Shown: positions 15,242-23,278, numbered from the stretch's first letter. The stretch is 34,914 nucleotides of DNA from Zobellella denitrificans (GCF_002237365.1 NZ_NMUO01000033.1:1-34914), one strand, 5' to 3'. The notes: generated by a model from the sequence alone, not told the origin. Numbers and translations are program-made.

Positions 15242-16228
15242 CTACAGCCAGGATGTCGCCATATGGGTCACTATCAGCCCGCCGATGGCCAAATGCAAGA
15301 ACAAGGTGGCGGCCAGCGCCAGGGGCTTCCAGCCCACGGCCCTGAGTCCTCCCAACTGGGTGCCCAGCCCCAGGGCCGCCATCGCCATGGTCAGGGCCCA
15401 GGTATCCAGCTGCACGACAAGGTCACGCCACAAGGGCGGCAGGCTGACCAGGGAGTTGAACAGCACCACGGCGATAAAGCCGAAGGCGAACCAGGGCAGG
15501 GGCGCGCGCACCGCCCTGGTGCCGCTCTTGCGGCCGAGCCAGCTGCCCAGCACCAGCAGCACCGGCGCCAGCATCATTACCCGGGTCAGCTTGGTGATCA
15601 CCGCCGTTTGCGCCACATCATCACCCATGGCGGAGCCGGCGGCAACCACCTGGGCCACTTCATGCACGGTGGCGCCGGTATAAATGCCCATGGCCCGGGG
15701 CGAAAGGCCGAGCCAGGGGTAGATCAGCGGATACAGGAACATGGCCAGGGTGCCGAACAGTACCACTGTGCCGACCGCCACCGCGGTTTGCTGCGGGCGC
15801 GCGCGCACCACCGGCTCGGTGGCGAGGATGGCGGCGGCACCACAGATGGCCGAGCCCGCACCCACCAGCAGGCTGGTGGGCGCATCCAGGCCCAGCCAGC
15901 GCCGGCCCAGCCAGTAGGCCAGCCCCAACGTCGAGAGCAGCATCACCGCATCCACCAGCAGGGCGCCGGTACCGACTTCGGCAATCTGCTGCAGGCTGAT
16001 GTGAATGCCGTAGAAGGCGACCCCGAGGCGCAGCAGCCGCTTTTTGCAGAACTCCAGGCCGGGCTGCCGCTCGCCCTGGGCCAGCCGGGGCCACGCATTG
16101 CCCAGTACCAGGCCCAGCAGGATGGCGAAAATCAGCGGGCTGATACCGGTGTCGAACTGCCGGGCCGGCAGCAGGCTGGCGGCGGCCAGCAGGCCGGCGA
16201 GGCTGATCCCCTGAACGATGGCAAACAT
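15242..16228 (-). CDS. YeiH-family putative sulfate exporter
   Basis: A 328-residue inner-membrane protein of the Cons_hypoth698 (PF03601) family with about ten predicted membrane segments. Conserved patches: GISPLIFAILLGLVLGN, RLLRLGVAFYGIHIS, GAGSAICGAAAILATEP and YTGATVHEVAQVVAAG. E. coli YeiH belongs here, and family members are annotated as sulfate or sulfonate exporters, mostly by inference. The usual divergent LysR partner (YeiE-like) is missing; the neighbour instead is a tiny membrane protein. ATG at 16228 has GGGGAGA upstream. The 190-nt upstream gap is very AT-rich and probably holds promoters for both directions. Confidence 0.85.
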   Translation of the reverse strand: MFAIVQGISLAGLLAAASLLPARQFDTGISPLIFAILLGLVLGNAWPRLAQGERQPGLEFCKKRLLRLGVAFYGIHISLQQIAEVGTGALLVDAVMLLSTLGLAYWLGRRWLGLDAPTSLLVGAGSAICGAAAILATEPVVRARPQQTAVAVGTVVLFGTLAMFLYPLIYPWLGLSPRAMGIYTGATVHEVAQVVAAGSAMGDDVAQTAVITKLTRVMMLAPVLLVLGSWLGRKSGTRAVRAPLPWFAFGFIAVVLFNSLVSLPPLWRDLVVQLDTWALTMAMAALGLGTQLGGLRAVGWKPLALAATLFLHLAIGGLIVTHMATSWL

Positions 16229-16335
16229 GACATTATCTCCCCGAATGGCAGGAGGCCAGTCTATGTCGGCACTGAAATTAATAAAAATTGAAGCTTTTTA
16301 TTTAAATAATCAATAAAACTGATTTATAGATCTTG

Positions 16336-16363
16336 TTCACAATTACCATTAATTTTGTATACT
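16336..16363 (+). promoter_or_regulatory. Promoter of the small membrane-protein genes
   Basis: TTCACA (16336-16341), 16-nt spacer, TATACT (16358-16363), in an AT-rich region; the start near 16370 precedes the ATG at 16419. Confidence 0.5.
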
Positions 16364-16418
16364 CACTGACAAAGGGAAGGCGTCTGTGCTACGCTTGCGC
16401 CAATTGGGAGGGCTGTAG

Positions 16419-16619
16419 ATGATCCTTATTTTTACCTTGCTGGCACCCCTGTCTGGGGCACTCTTCTATATCGCCGCGCTGCAGTGCGCCTTGCCGCCGC
16501 GCCGCTGGGCACTGCTCGGCTGCCTGTTCGGTCCCGCCGTGCTGCCGTTGTTCATGGCCAGGCGCCGCTGGTCGCTGCTTTGCGCCAGGGGCCGAAGCTA
16601 CAGCCTGCTCCGGGCCTGA
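16419..16619 (+). CDS. Small membrane protein of unknown function (66 aa)
   Basis: A 66-residue protein with two hydrophobic stretches (about 1-24 and 30-46) and an arginine-rich tail (ARRRWSLLCARGRS), which predicts an inner-membrane hairpin with a cytosolic basic end. ATG at 16419 follows GGGAGGG, and a promoter with TATACT lies about 50 nt upstream. The gene precedes another tiny membrane protein by 72 nt. No family is recognised. Confidence 0.6.
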   Translation: MILIFTLLAPLSGALFYIAALQCALPPRRWALLGCLFGPAVLPLFMARRRWSLLCARGRSYSLLRA

Positions 16620-16691
16620 TTTGATCTCGCGCAAGGCCGCTTCCCGGCCTTCTGCTAAACTGCCCCTCTCGGGATCTGTTTGGAGCATGTT

Positions 16692-16826
16692 ATGAGTGCA
16701 CTGGAAAAATTAATCTGGAACGTCTTGGGCTATACCGCCATGCCATTGATTTTTTTGACAGGTTTTATCGGGGTATCGGTGGTGACCTGCCTTATCCTGT
16801 TGTGGATGGACAAGCAGAAGGGCTGA
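16692..16826 (+). CDS. TIGR02808-like single-span membrane protein (44 aa)
   Basis: A 44-residue protein from ATG 16692 to TGA 16824-16826 with GGAG eight bases upstream. It starts MSALEKLIWNVLGYTAMPL, continues with one membrane helix (IFLTGFIGVSVVTCLILLW), and ends DKQKG. This resembles the TIGR02808 family of very small proteins of Vibrio and relatives, which, as I recall, are often found near periplasmic nitrate reductase genes. No nap genes are here, but a perfect FNR-type box lies 12 nt after its stop. Function unknown. Confidence 0.65.
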   Translation: MSALEKLIWNVLGYTAMPLIFLTGFIGVSVVTCLILLWMDKQKG

Positions 16827-16837
16827 GTGCGGCTTTG

Positions 16838-16851
16838 TTGATTGAGATCAA
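16838..16851 (+). promoter_or_regulatory. Perfect FNR box
   Basis: TTGAT-TGAG-ATCAA, 10 of 10 consensus positions. A -10-like TAAGCT at 16874-16879 would start transcription near 16886, placing the box centre (16844.5) at -41.5, the class II activation position. Confidence 0.75.
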
Positions 16852-16885
16852 GCCAAGTCCCGGGCCGCGGGCGTAAGCTCAAACC

Positions 16886-16997
16886 CGTTGGCGCCACGTC
16901 AACAACCTGATGATCACCTGGGTGATCTCAGATTCTGGTTTCTGTTCACTCGTTAGTATGTAATCTTTTCAACTGGCCGCCCGGCCAGTTTTTTTTT
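16886..16997 (+). ncRNA. Candidate FNR-activated small RNA (FnrS-like position and size)
   Basis: A predicted ~112-nt transcript starts 41.5 nt after a perfect FNR box and ends at a strong intrinsic terminator. No convincing reading frame is visible inside. It holds a hairpin GATCACC-TG-GGTGATC (16912-16927) and a U-rich ATCTTTTC just before the terminator, as in Hfq-dependent small RNAs. E. coli FnrS has the same layout (FNR at -41.5, 122 nt). Sequence likeness to FnrS is slight; I see only a shared ACGTCAA near the 5' end. This could instead be the untranslated 3' end of the upstream small-gene transcript. Confidence 0.5.
16971..16997 (+). terminator. Strong intrinsic terminator
   Basis: AACTGGCC, loop GCCC, GGCCAGTT, with nine consecutive Ts. 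It ends the candidate small RNA. The remaining gap to sixA (16998-17260) shows no gene; it contains a CCCGCC...GGCGGG hairpin near 17220. Confidence 0.92.
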
Positions 16998-17260
16998 GGC
17001 GCGCCGTCACCAAAGTGTCATCAAGCACGGGCACACTCTGGTCCCGCCGGTGCCGTACTGCTCCGCGTTTTGTTGCCCAGATCCGAAAAGGCGAATGATT
17101 TTCGGTGGACTTGTGTTCTTTATGTTATAGCTAAGGTAAGAACGAACAAAAGAGTTCCCGCCATCTGGTTAAAGGGTGAGCTGGATCCTTGAGCACAACA
17201 AAACGCAGGGGTATTATGCCCGCCGTTGAAAAGGCGGGTTCGCCTGAAAGTGAGGTGGAG

Positions 17261-17773
17261 ATGAATATCTTTATCATGCGCCACGGCCAGGCGGCACCGG
17301 AAGCATCCAGCGATGCTTTACGGCCTTTGACCGGACAGGGAAGGGATGAGACCTGTTTGATGGCGCAATGGCTGGCACAGCAAGTGCCGGCATTTGATCG
17401 TGTGCTGGTCAGTCCTTATCTGCGTACCAGGCAAACCTGGCAGCAGGTATCCAAGCATATAACCGGAACCCAGGTGGAGTGCTGCGAAGAGCTCACTCCC
17501 AATGCCGACGCGGACATTGCCGCCAGCCTGCTGCTGGCCTATGGCGAGCTGCACCGGCAGGACAACCTGCTGGTGGTGAGCCACATGCCGCTGGTCGGTT
17601 TTCTGGTCGAGAGTCTGTGCCCGGCAACCATGGCGCCGATTTTCGTGACCTCGGGTATTGCCAAAATTATCCTCGAGCAGGGCCAGGTGCCCGTGTTCAA
17701 CTGGCTGGAGGGGCCGCACAATATCCGGCCCCATTATGAACAGCCTTGCCATCTGCTCGGGTCTTTAGGGTAA
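17261..17773 (+). CDS. sixA: Phosphohistidine phosphatase SixA
   Basis: A 170-residue cytosolic phosphatase of the histidine-phosphatase fold. It removes phosphate from phosphohistidine in signalling proteins; E. coli SixA acts on the HPt domain of ArcB and on the nitrogen PTS. The RHG motif (R7-H8-G9, nucleophile H8) opens the protein, followed by LVSPYLRTRQT and VVSHMPLVGFLVESLCP, which match SixA. ATG at 17261 follows GAGGTGGAG; an upstream in-frame ATG is less likely because it would move the RHG motif inwards. A small hypothetical gene follows 31 nt later. ArcB is not in the window. Confidence 0.9.
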   Translation: MNIFIMRHGQAAPEASSDALRPLTGQGRDETCLMAQWLAQQVPAFDRVLVSPYLRTRQTWQQVSKHITGTQVECCEELTPNADADIAASLLLAYGELHRQDNLLVVSHMPLVGFLVESLCPATMAPIFVTSGIAKIILEQGQVPVFNWLEGPHNIRPHYEQPCHLLGSLG

Positions 17774-17804
17774 AAGATAATAAGGAAATAAGCAGAGGTG
17801 AATT

Positions 17805-18014
17805 ATGCGTATCTTCAAGAAATATCAGCCTTTGTTGATTGCCAAGTACGTCAAGACCTTCTTCAGCGGCCGCCTGTACATCCGGGGCCGCGGCGCCTTC
17901 CTGTACGCCAAGGGGATGTTGGTGATGCCGGAACACGCCGATGAACGCCACCGCGTGACGGTGCAGGAAATCAACCGCCTGATCGGCCGGCTGCAGGCGC
18001 CGCAAACCGCCTGA
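17805..18014 (+). CDS. Conserved small protein of unknown function (69 aa)
   Basis: A 69-residue basic protein: MRIFKKYQPLLIAKYVKTFF, then GRLYIRGRGAFLYAKGMLVMPE and an EINRLIGRL helix. No signal peptide or clear membrane helix. AGAGGTG precedes the ATG at good spacing. It lies 31 nt after sixA and before a terminator, so the two probably form an operon. I do not recognise a named family. Confidence 0.7.
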   Translation: MRIFKKYQPLLIAKYVKTFFSGRLYIRGRGAFLYAKGMLVMPEHADERHRVTVQEINRLIGRLQAPQTA

Positions 18015-18042
18015 TTCTCCGCGTAAGCGGTCAACCATGTTG

Positions 18043-18074
18043 AAAGGCCGGACAGCTCCGGCCTTTGTCGTTTC
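18043..18074 (+). terminator. Terminator after the sixA unit
   Basis: AAAGGCCGGA, loop CAGC, TCCGGCCTTT, followed by GTCGTTT. Strong stem, modest T-tract. Confidence 0.75.
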
Positions 18075-18103
18075 TGATGCCCCGCCGCCGACGCCGGGCT
18101 CAT

Positions 18104-18237
18104 GCGGGCGGGCCGCCCGCGCTCCAAGGGCCGTTCCGGCACCGGTGTTGGGTTTTCGCTCGAATAAATTCGACCCTACAGGTGACCCATCTGCAGAGTC
18201 CGCCGTAGGTCCTTTGTAGGGGCCACTTCAGTGGACC
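18104..18237. repeat. Repeat cluster after the sixA unit
   Basis: From left: GCGGGCG-GGC-CGCCCGC hairpin (18104-18120); palindrome CTCGAATAAATTCGACC (about 18159-18175); palindrome GGCCACTTCAGTGGACC (18221-18237). It fills most of the gap between the small gene and smrB, whose stop is at 18259. Confidence 0.75.
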
Positions 18238-18258
18238 ATTGTCGCATTCGATGTAGAT

Positions 18259-18783
18259 TCAGATTTCGGTCTTGAGCAATACCAAGAGGGCGGCGTCGCC
18301 ACCCCATTCCCGGGTGGCCTGGTGGAAGGCCAGCACCTGGGGATGCTGGGCCAGCCACATGGGCAGCCGCTGCTTGAGAATATGCTTGCCATGGCCGTGC
18401 ATGATGGACACGCACTTCACGTGCTGGCGGCGGGCCGCCAGCAGCAGGGCCGACAGCTCCTCCTTGGCCTGCTCCTGGGTCAGGCCGTGCAAGTCCAAAA
18501 ACAGATCCGGCACATAATCGCCCCGGCGCAGCTTTTTCAGCTCATAGGCGGAGGTGTCCGCCTGGCGGTAGCGGGTGGGCCCTTCCTGCTCCAGCCAGGG
18601 CTCGTAGAGATCGGAAAAGGGGTGGGCCTCGGCGTTGTCCTTGCGCACCAGCTGGCGCTGCGCTTTCACCTTGACCGGCGCCCGGTGCGGACTTATGGTA
18701 TCCTGCTTCAATTTGCGGACACCCCGCACCGCTTCCTTAAAGAGCGCCTGTTCGTCGTCTTCGGGGGGAGGGGTGGTGGCCAT
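18259..18783 (-). CDS. smrB: Ribosome-rescue endonuclease SmrB
   Basis: A 174-residue Smr-domain nuclease. In E. coli SmrB is recruited to collided ribosomes and cuts the mRNA. The N-terminal part (about 1-90: EEDDEQALF-like, [17 protein letters not shown]) matches the family, and the Smr domain has DLHGLT (97-102) and HGHGKH (129-134) plus the end [12 protein letters not shown]. The residues thought to be needed for cleavage (DLH and GHG) are intact. ATG at 18783 has no strong ribosome site. It is divergent from prmB, the same arrangement as in E. coli. Confidence 0.92.
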   Translation of the reverse strand: MATTPPPEDDEQALFKEAVRGVRKLKQDTISPHRAPVKVKAQRQLVRKDNAEAHPFSDLYEPWLEQEGPTRYRQADTSAYELKKLRRGDYVPDLFLDLHGLTQEQAKEELSALLLAARRQHVKCVSIMHGHGKHILKQRLPMWLAQHPQVLAFHQATREWGGDAALLVLLKTEI

Positions 18784-18833
18784 GTCTGCGTCCGATTAGT
18801 CAAAAACAGCCATTTTATCGAGGCGGAGGGGTT

Positions 18834-19754
18834 TTGGACACGCTTTTTCATGACGAGGCGCTCACCGAGCTGCACACCATAGGCGACTGGTTGCGGTTTG
18901 CCGTCAGCCGTTTTCAGCAGGCCGGCCTGTTCTACGGCCACGGCACCGACAACGCCTGGGACGAAGCGGTGCAACTGGTACTGCCGCTGTTGCACCTGCC
19001 GCAGGATTGCCCGCCCCAGGTGCGCGATGCCCGCCTGCTGCCGAGCGAGCGCAAGCGCCTGCTGGAGGCCCTGCAACAACGGGTCGAGCAGCGTATCCCC
19101 ACCCCCTACATCACCCGCACCGCCTGGTTCGCCGGCTATGAATTCTATGTGGACGAGCGGGTGCTGATCCCGCGCTCGCCCATCGCCGAGCTGATCGACG
19201 GCCGCTTCGCCCCCTGGCTGGATCACGAGCCCCGCCGCATCATGGACTTGTGCACCGGCTCCGGCTGCATCGCCATCGCCCTGGCCCACGCCTTTCCCGA
19301 GGCCGAAGTGGACGCCCTGGACATCTCCCGCGAGGCGCTGGACGTGGCCGAGATCAACATCCAGAACCACGGCCTGGAGCAGCAGGTGATCCCCATCGAG
19401 TCGGACCTGTTCTCGGCCCTGCCGGCGGGAGACCAGTACGATCTGATCGTGGCCAACCCGCCCTACGTGGACGAAGAGGACATGAGCGACCTGCCCGAGG
19501 AGTTCCACCACGAGCCCGAGCTGGCCCTGGCCTCCGGCGTCGACGGCCTGGACTTCACCCGCCGCCTGCTGGCCCAGGCCTGCGACTTTCTCACCGAAGA
19601 CGGGGTGCTGGTGGTGGAAGTGGGCAGCAGCCAGATCCACCTGGAAGCCGCCTATCCCGAACTGCCCCTGTCCTGGATCGAGTTCGCCAACGGCGGCCAC
19701 GGCGTCTTTGTGATCAGCCGGCGCGACCTTTTGCCCTTTCGGAACCAGTTTTAA
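18834..19754 (+). CDS. prmB: Ribosomal protein L3 N5-glutamine methyltransferase PrmB
   Basis: A 306-residue S-adenosylmethionine-dependent enzyme that methylates a glutamine of ribosomal protein L3. The SAM-binding motif [15 protein letters not shown] lies at about 137-151 and the catalytic NPPY at 208-211; [19 protein letters not shown] and [15 protein letters not shown] are PrmB-specific. The start is TTG at 18834, with AGGCGGAGGGG just upstream and the family N terminus ([10 protein letters not shown]) restored; no ATG is better placed. It precedes aroC, as in E. coli, but a 183-nt gap with a structured element separates them. Confidence 0.93.
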   Translation: MDTLFHDEALTELHTIGDWLRFAVSRFQQAGLFYGHGTDNAWDEAVQLVLPLLHLPQDCPPQVRDARLLPSERKRLLEALQQRVEQRIPTPYITRTAWFAGYEFYVDERVLIPRSPIAELIDGRFAPWLDHEPRRIMDLCTGSGCIAIALAHAFPEAEVDALDISREALDVAEINIQNHGLEQQVIPIESDLFSALPAGDQYDLIVANPPYVDEEDMSDLPEEFHHEPELALASGVDGLDFTRRLLAQACDFLTEDGVLVVEVGSSQIHLEAAYPELPLSWIEFANGGHGVFVISRRDLLPFRNQF

Positions 19755-19790
19755 TCGCGGTTTTGCAAGCAGAACCCTAGTGGCAGCGAG

Positions 19791-19879
19791 CGGGTATCGC
19801 TGAGCAGACCCTTCGCGCCAGGGATGGCGCGGCGGAGCCCCCAGGGACGGGTTTACGGCGTGTCTGCGTGCGATACCCG
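19791..19879. repeat. Structured intergenic element between prmB and aroC
   Basis: An outer stem pairs CGGGTATCGC (19791-19800) with GCGATACCCG (19870-19879); a second stem pairs GCAGAC (19804-19809) with GTCTGC (19862-19867); an inner hairpin has CGCGCCA and TGGCGCG arms (about 19814-19831). The core, CGCCAGGGATGGCGCG...CAGGGACGGGTTTACGGCG (quoted in parts), looks like an extragenic element I recall from several gammaproteobacteria. Confidence 0.55.
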
Positions 19880-19937
19880 GTCGATGCACGGTATTTAGGA
19901 TCAGTTACTTAATTTTACTACTAAGGAAATCCAGCTA

Positions 19938-21020
19938 ATGGCAGGGAACAGTATCGGAACCCTCTTTCGTGTCTCCACCTTCGGCGAGAGCCACGGCCCG
20001 GCCCTGGGCGCCGTGGTCGACGGCGTGCCCCCGGGCATCGAACTCAGCGAGGCGGATCTGCAGCATGATCTGGACAGGCGCAAGCCCGGCACCTCCCGCT
20101 TTACCACCCAGCGGCGGGAAGCGGATCAGGTCAGGATCCTGAGCGGCGTGTTCGAAGGCAAGACCACCGGCACCTCCATCGGCCTGCTGATCGAAAACAC
20201 CGATCAGCGCTCCCAGGACTACTCCGCCATCAAGGATCTGTTCCGGCCGGGGCATGCCGACTACACCTACCACCAGAAATACGGCATCCGCGACTACCGC
20301 GGCGGCGGCCGCTCCTCGGCCCGGGAAACCGCCATGCGGGTGGCCGCCGGCGCCATCGCCAAGAAGGTGCTGGCCCGTTACGGCGTGTCCATCTATGCCC
20401 ACCTGACCCAGCTCGGCCCGATCAAGGCCGAGGCCTTCGACCAAAGCATCATCGAAACCAACCCCTTCTTCTTCGCCGACGCCGGCAAGCTGGAGGCGCT
20501 GGACGAGTACATGCGCGAGCTGAAAAAAGAGGGCAACTCCATCGGCGCCAAGATCCAGGTGGTGGCCCAGGGCGTGCCCGTGGGCCTGGGCGAGCCGGTG
20601 TTCGACCGGCTGGACGCCGACCTCGCTCATGCCCTGATGAGCATCAACGCGGTCAAGGGCGTGGAGATCGGCGACGGCTTCGCGGTGGTGGAGCAGAAGG
20701 GCTCCGAGCACCGGGACGAGCTCACCCCCGAGGGCTTTGCCAGCAATCATGCCGGCGGCATACTGGGCGGCATTTCCAGCGGCCAGGACATAGTGGCCAG
20801 CATCGCGCTCAAGCCCACCTCCAGCATCATGGTGCCGGGCAACACCATAGACGTGCAGGGCAACCCCACCGAAATGGTGACCCGCGGCCGCCACGACCCC
20901 TGCGTCGGCATCCGCGCCGTGCCCATCGCCGAGGCGATGATGGCCATAGTGCTGCTCGACCACCTGCTGCTGAACCGGGCCCAGAACGCCGAGGTGGCGA
21001 CCACCACGCCCAAACTGTAA
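19938..21020 (+). CDS. aroC: Chorismate synthase
   Basis: A 360-residue cytosolic enzyme that makes chorismate from EPSP, the last shikimate-pathway step, using reduced FMN. Signatures are present: [14 protein letters not shown] near the N terminus, [20 protein letters not shown], and GGISSGQDI...[17 protein letters not shown] near the C terminus. Length matches E. coli AroC (361). ATG at 19938 has AAGGAAA upstream. prmB precedes it as in E. coli. Its TAA at 21018-21020 is followed without spacer by an intergenic palindrome. Confidence 0.97.
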   Translation: MAGNSIGTLFRVSTFGESHGPALGAVVDGVPPGIELSEADLQHDLDRRKPGTSRFTTQRREADQVRILSGVFEGKTTGTSIGLLIENTDQRSQDYSAIKDLFRPGHADYTYHQKYGIRDYRGGGRSSARETAMRVAAGAIAKKVLARYGVSIYAHLTQLGPIKAEAFDQSIIETNPFFFADAGKLEALDEYMRELKKEGNSIGAKIQVVAQGVPVGLGEPVFDRLDADLAHALMSINAVKGVEIGDGFAVVEQKGSEHRDELTPEGFASNHAGGILGGISSGQDIVASIALKPTSSIMVPGNTIDVQGNPTEMVTRGRHDPCVGIRAVPIAEAMMAIVLLDHLLLNRAQNAEVATTTPKL

Positions 21021-21132
21021 GTCGAATTTATTCGACCGCGCGCGGCACCACCCCACCTGTAGGGTCGAATTTATTCGACCGAATCCGGCGCCGGTGGTGG
21101 TATTGGTCTTGGGGGGCGGGTGGCCCGCCCGC
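21021..21132. repeat. Repeat cluster after aroC
   Basis: Palindromes GTCGAATTTATTCGAC (21021-21036) and GGTCGAATTTATTCGACC (21063-21080), then a GCGGGTG-GCC-CGCCCGC hairpin (21116-21132). The first begins at the base after the aroC stop codon. Confidence 0.8.
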
Positions 21133-21153
21133 TTAAACCCGGCGCCGTGCCTC

Positions 21154-21181
21154 TTGTGTACCCACCCCAGCCGGGTAAAAT
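21154..21181 (+). promoter_or_regulatory. epmC promoter
   Basis: TTGTGT (21154-21159), 16-nt spacer, TAAAAT (21176-21181). Transcription would start near 21188, inside the first arm of the hairpin 21182-21205. Confidence 0.6.
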
Positions 21182-21209
21182 AGCGGCCCTGAATCGAGGG
21201 CCGCTTTTT
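21182..21209 (+). terminator. Intrinsic terminator just before the epmC start
   Basis: AGCGGCCCT, loop GAATCG, AGGGCCGCT, then TTTTA; the epmC ATG is at 21213. It should stop read-through from aroC, while transcripts starting at the epmC promoter lack most of the first arm. Confidence 0.75.
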
Positions 21210-21212
21210 ATT

Positions 21213-21737
21213 ATGTCATTTTGCTACCGGGATCTGATTTCCCTGTTTAACCAAAGCTTCGCCGACACGTACAATACCCGCCTCGAGCTGGGGGACGACG
21301 AGCCCATCTACCTGCCGGCCGACGCCGAAGTGCCGTACCATCGCATTATTTTTGCTCATGGTTTTTTCGCCAGTGCCCTGCACGAGGTGGCCCACTGGCT
21401 GCTGGCGGGGGAGGCGCGCCGACAGCAACCGGACTACGGCTACTGGTACCATCCGGACGGCCGGGATGCCGAGGCCCAGGCGGCCTTCGAGGCGGTGGAG
21501 GTGAAGCCCCAGGCCATCGAATGGGCGCTGTCGTTGTGCTGCGGTTTTCCCTTCAACGTGAGCTGCGACAACCTGAATGGCTGCGTGGATCCGGATCGCC
21601 ACGCCTTCCGGGCCCGGGTGCGGGAGCAGGCGCTACGCTACCTGGCCGAGGGTTTTCCGGCCCGGGCCCGGATCTTTATGGACGTGCTGCGGCAACACTA
21701 CGGCCGGCCGGGCCTGAGCGCGGCGGACTTTGACTGA
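21213..21737 (+). CDS. epmC: Elongation factor P hydroxylase EpmC
   Basis: A 174-residue enzyme that hydroxylates the beta-lysylated lysine of elongation factor P. Matches to E. coli EpmC (YfcM): NTRLELGDDEPIYLPADAEV, FAHGFFASALHE, GYWYHPDGRD and PFNVSCDNL. The metal-ligand-like pattern H57-E58-x-x-H61 is intact. ATG at 21213 matches the family N terminus; GAGGG lies 12 nt upstream inside a terminator-like hairpin, an unusual arrangement. epmA and epmB are not in the window. It heads an apparent operon with the NAD kinase-like gene and yfcL. Confidence 0.92.
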   Translation: MSFCYRDLISLFNQSFADTYNTRLELGDDEPIYLPADAEVPYHRIIFAHGFFASALHEVAHWLLAGEARRQQPDYGYWYHPDGRDAEAQAAFEAVEVKPQAIEWALSLCCGFPFNVSCDNLNGCVDPDRHAFRARVREQALRYLAEGFPARARIFMDVLRQHYGRPGLSAADFD

Positions 21738-21750
21738 CAGAGGAAGGCGG

Positions 21751-22881
21751 ATGTTCAAGATTGGCCTGATTATCAACCCCCTGGCGGGCCTGGGCGGCAG
21801 TGTGGCCCTCAAGGGCAGCGACGGCATGGCCGAGCAGGCCCTGGCCCTGGGCGCCGAGCCCCGGGCCCTGCAGCGCAGCAGCCTGGCCCTGGCGGAGCTG
21901 GTGGCGCTGAAGGATCATGTCACTATCTACACCGTGTCCGGCGACATGGGCGAAACGGTGTGCCGCTCCCTCGGGCTGCCGTTCGAGGTTTGCTACCAGG
22001 CCGCCAGCCCCAGCACCGCCGAGGACACCCACCGGGCAGTGCCGCTGCTGGTGGCGCAGGGCATCGATCTGCTGCTGTTCGCCGGTGGTGACGGCACCGC
22101 CCGGGACATCTGCGCCGAGGTGCCGGAGCGGCTGTGCGTGCTCGGCATCCCCGCCGGGGTGAAAATCCACTCCGGGGTGTACGGCGTCACTCCCGCCGGC
22201 ACCGGCCGGCTGCTGGCCAGGCTGGTGCGTGGCGAACCGGTGAGCCTGGTGGAAGCGGAGGTGATGGACATCGACGAGGCCGCCTTCCGCGAGGGCCGGG
22301 TGCGGGCCCGCCGTTACGGCGAGATGCTGATCCCCGGCGAACTCAATTATGTGCAGGCGGTCAAGGTCGCCGGCAAGGAATCCGCCGAACTGGTGCTCAC
22401 CGACATCGCCGACGAGGTGATCGAACGCATGGAAGAGCACGACGACTGCTACTTTATCATGGGTTCGGGCACCACGGTGGCGGCGGTGATGGAGCGGCTC
22501 GGCCTTAACAATACCCTGTTGGGCGTGGATCTGGTGTACCAGAAACGCCTGCTCGCCTCGGATCTGGACGCCAGAGGCCTGTATGAATGGATCAAGGACA
22601 AACCCTGCAAGCTGGTGATCACCCTGATCGGGGGCCAGGGCCATATCTTCGGCCGTGGCAATCAGCAGCTTAGTCCCCAGCTCATCCGGGCCGTGGGACG
22701 CGACAATATCTGGCTACTGGCGACCAAATCGAAGCTCAATTCGCTGCAAGGGCGCCCGTTGCGAGTGGACACCAATGATCCCGCACTCGACCGCGAACTC
22801 GGCGGCCTGATCCGGGTGATCACTGGCTATCATGATGAAGTTCTGGTCCGGGTGGCAAACCCGGAAGACGAGGCTCAATAG
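21751..22881 (+). CDS. ATP-NAD kinase family protein
   Basis: A 376-residue protein of the group that shares the NAD kinase fold but is distinct from NadK. The GGDGT nucleotide motif is at 112-116 (LLFAGGDGTARDIC), preceded by IINPLAGLGG and followed by GIPAGVKIHSGVY and YFIMGSGTTVAAVM. It may phosphorylate NAD or a related substrate, but activity is not shown for this group as far as I know. ATG at 21751 follows AGGAAGGCGG. It lies 13 nt after epmC and its TAG abuts the yfcL ATG, so the three genes are almost certainly one operon; the same neighbourhood occurs in Vibrio-type genomes. Confidence 0.85.
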   Translation: MFKIGLIINPLAGLGGSVALKGSDGMAEQALALGAEPRALQRSSLALAELVALKDHVTIYTVSGDMGETVCRSLGLPFEVCYQAASPSTAEDTHRAVPLLVAQGIDLLLFAGGDGTARDICAEVPERLCVLGIPAGVKIHSGVYGVTPAGTGRLLARLVRGEPVSLVEAEVMDIDEAAFREGRVRARRYGEMLIPGELNYVQAVKVAGKESAELVLTDIADEVIERMEEHDDCYFIMGSGTTVAAVMERLGLNNTLLGVDLVYQKRLLASDLDARGLYEWIKDKPCKLVITLIGGQGHIFGRGNQQLSPQLIRAVGRDNIWLLATKSKLNSLQGRPLRVDTNDPALDRELGGLIRVITGYHDEVLVRVANPEDEAQ

Positions 22882-23178
22882 ATGAACATTTTTGAATTCG
22901 AACGCCTGCTGCTGGCGGAAATAGACGCCCAGGTGGCCGACGCCAGCGACGATCAGCTGTTCGCCGGCGGCTACCTGCGCGGGCACATCACCCTGGCGGT
23001 GGCCCAGAGCGAGTTGTCCGGCCGCAACCATATCCGGGATGTGAAAGCCAGGGTCAAAACCAGCCTCAACCAGGCCATCTTGAGCGGCGAGCTGAACGAC
23101 GAGGATCAAAAGCTGGTTCTGGGCTACTGGACCCGGCTGGTGGACAAGGTGGAGCGTCAGGCCGCCGCCGCCGAATAA
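22882..23178 (+). CDS. yfcL: YfcL family protein
   Basis: A 98-residue soluble helical protein. ASDDQLFAGGYLRGHITLAVAQSE matches E. coli YfcL ([22 protein letters not shown]; key part DQLFAGGYLRGH), and length fits (92 in E. coli). Function is unknown. The ATG directly follows the TAG of the NAD kinase-like gene, indicating translational coupling; it is the last gene of the operon before a strong terminator. Confidence 0.88.
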   Translation: MNIFEFERLLLAEIDAQVADASDDQLFAGGYLRGHITLAVAQSELSGRNHIRDVKARVKTSLNQAILSGELNDEDQKLVLGYWTRLVDKVERQAAAAE

Positions 23179-23198
23179 GCGGGACAAAGCACAAAAAG

Positions 23199-23231
23199 AA
23201 AGGCCGGCGCCTGTAAAGGCGCCGGCCTTTT
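23199..23231 (+). terminator. Intrinsic terminator after yfcL
   Basis: AAAGGCCGGCGCC, loop TGTAAA, GGCGCCGGCCTTT and a further T: a 13-bp stem. Confidence 0.9.
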
Positions 23232-23278
23232 GCATTTATTTGCCGGCTTGCGCCGGACTTGCCAAGGGGCGGTTGTAG

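Noticed and set aside
19791-19879. Integron attC site
   Set aside because: No GTTRRRY/RYYYAAC core pair and no integrase nearby; it fits an extragenic palindromic element better.
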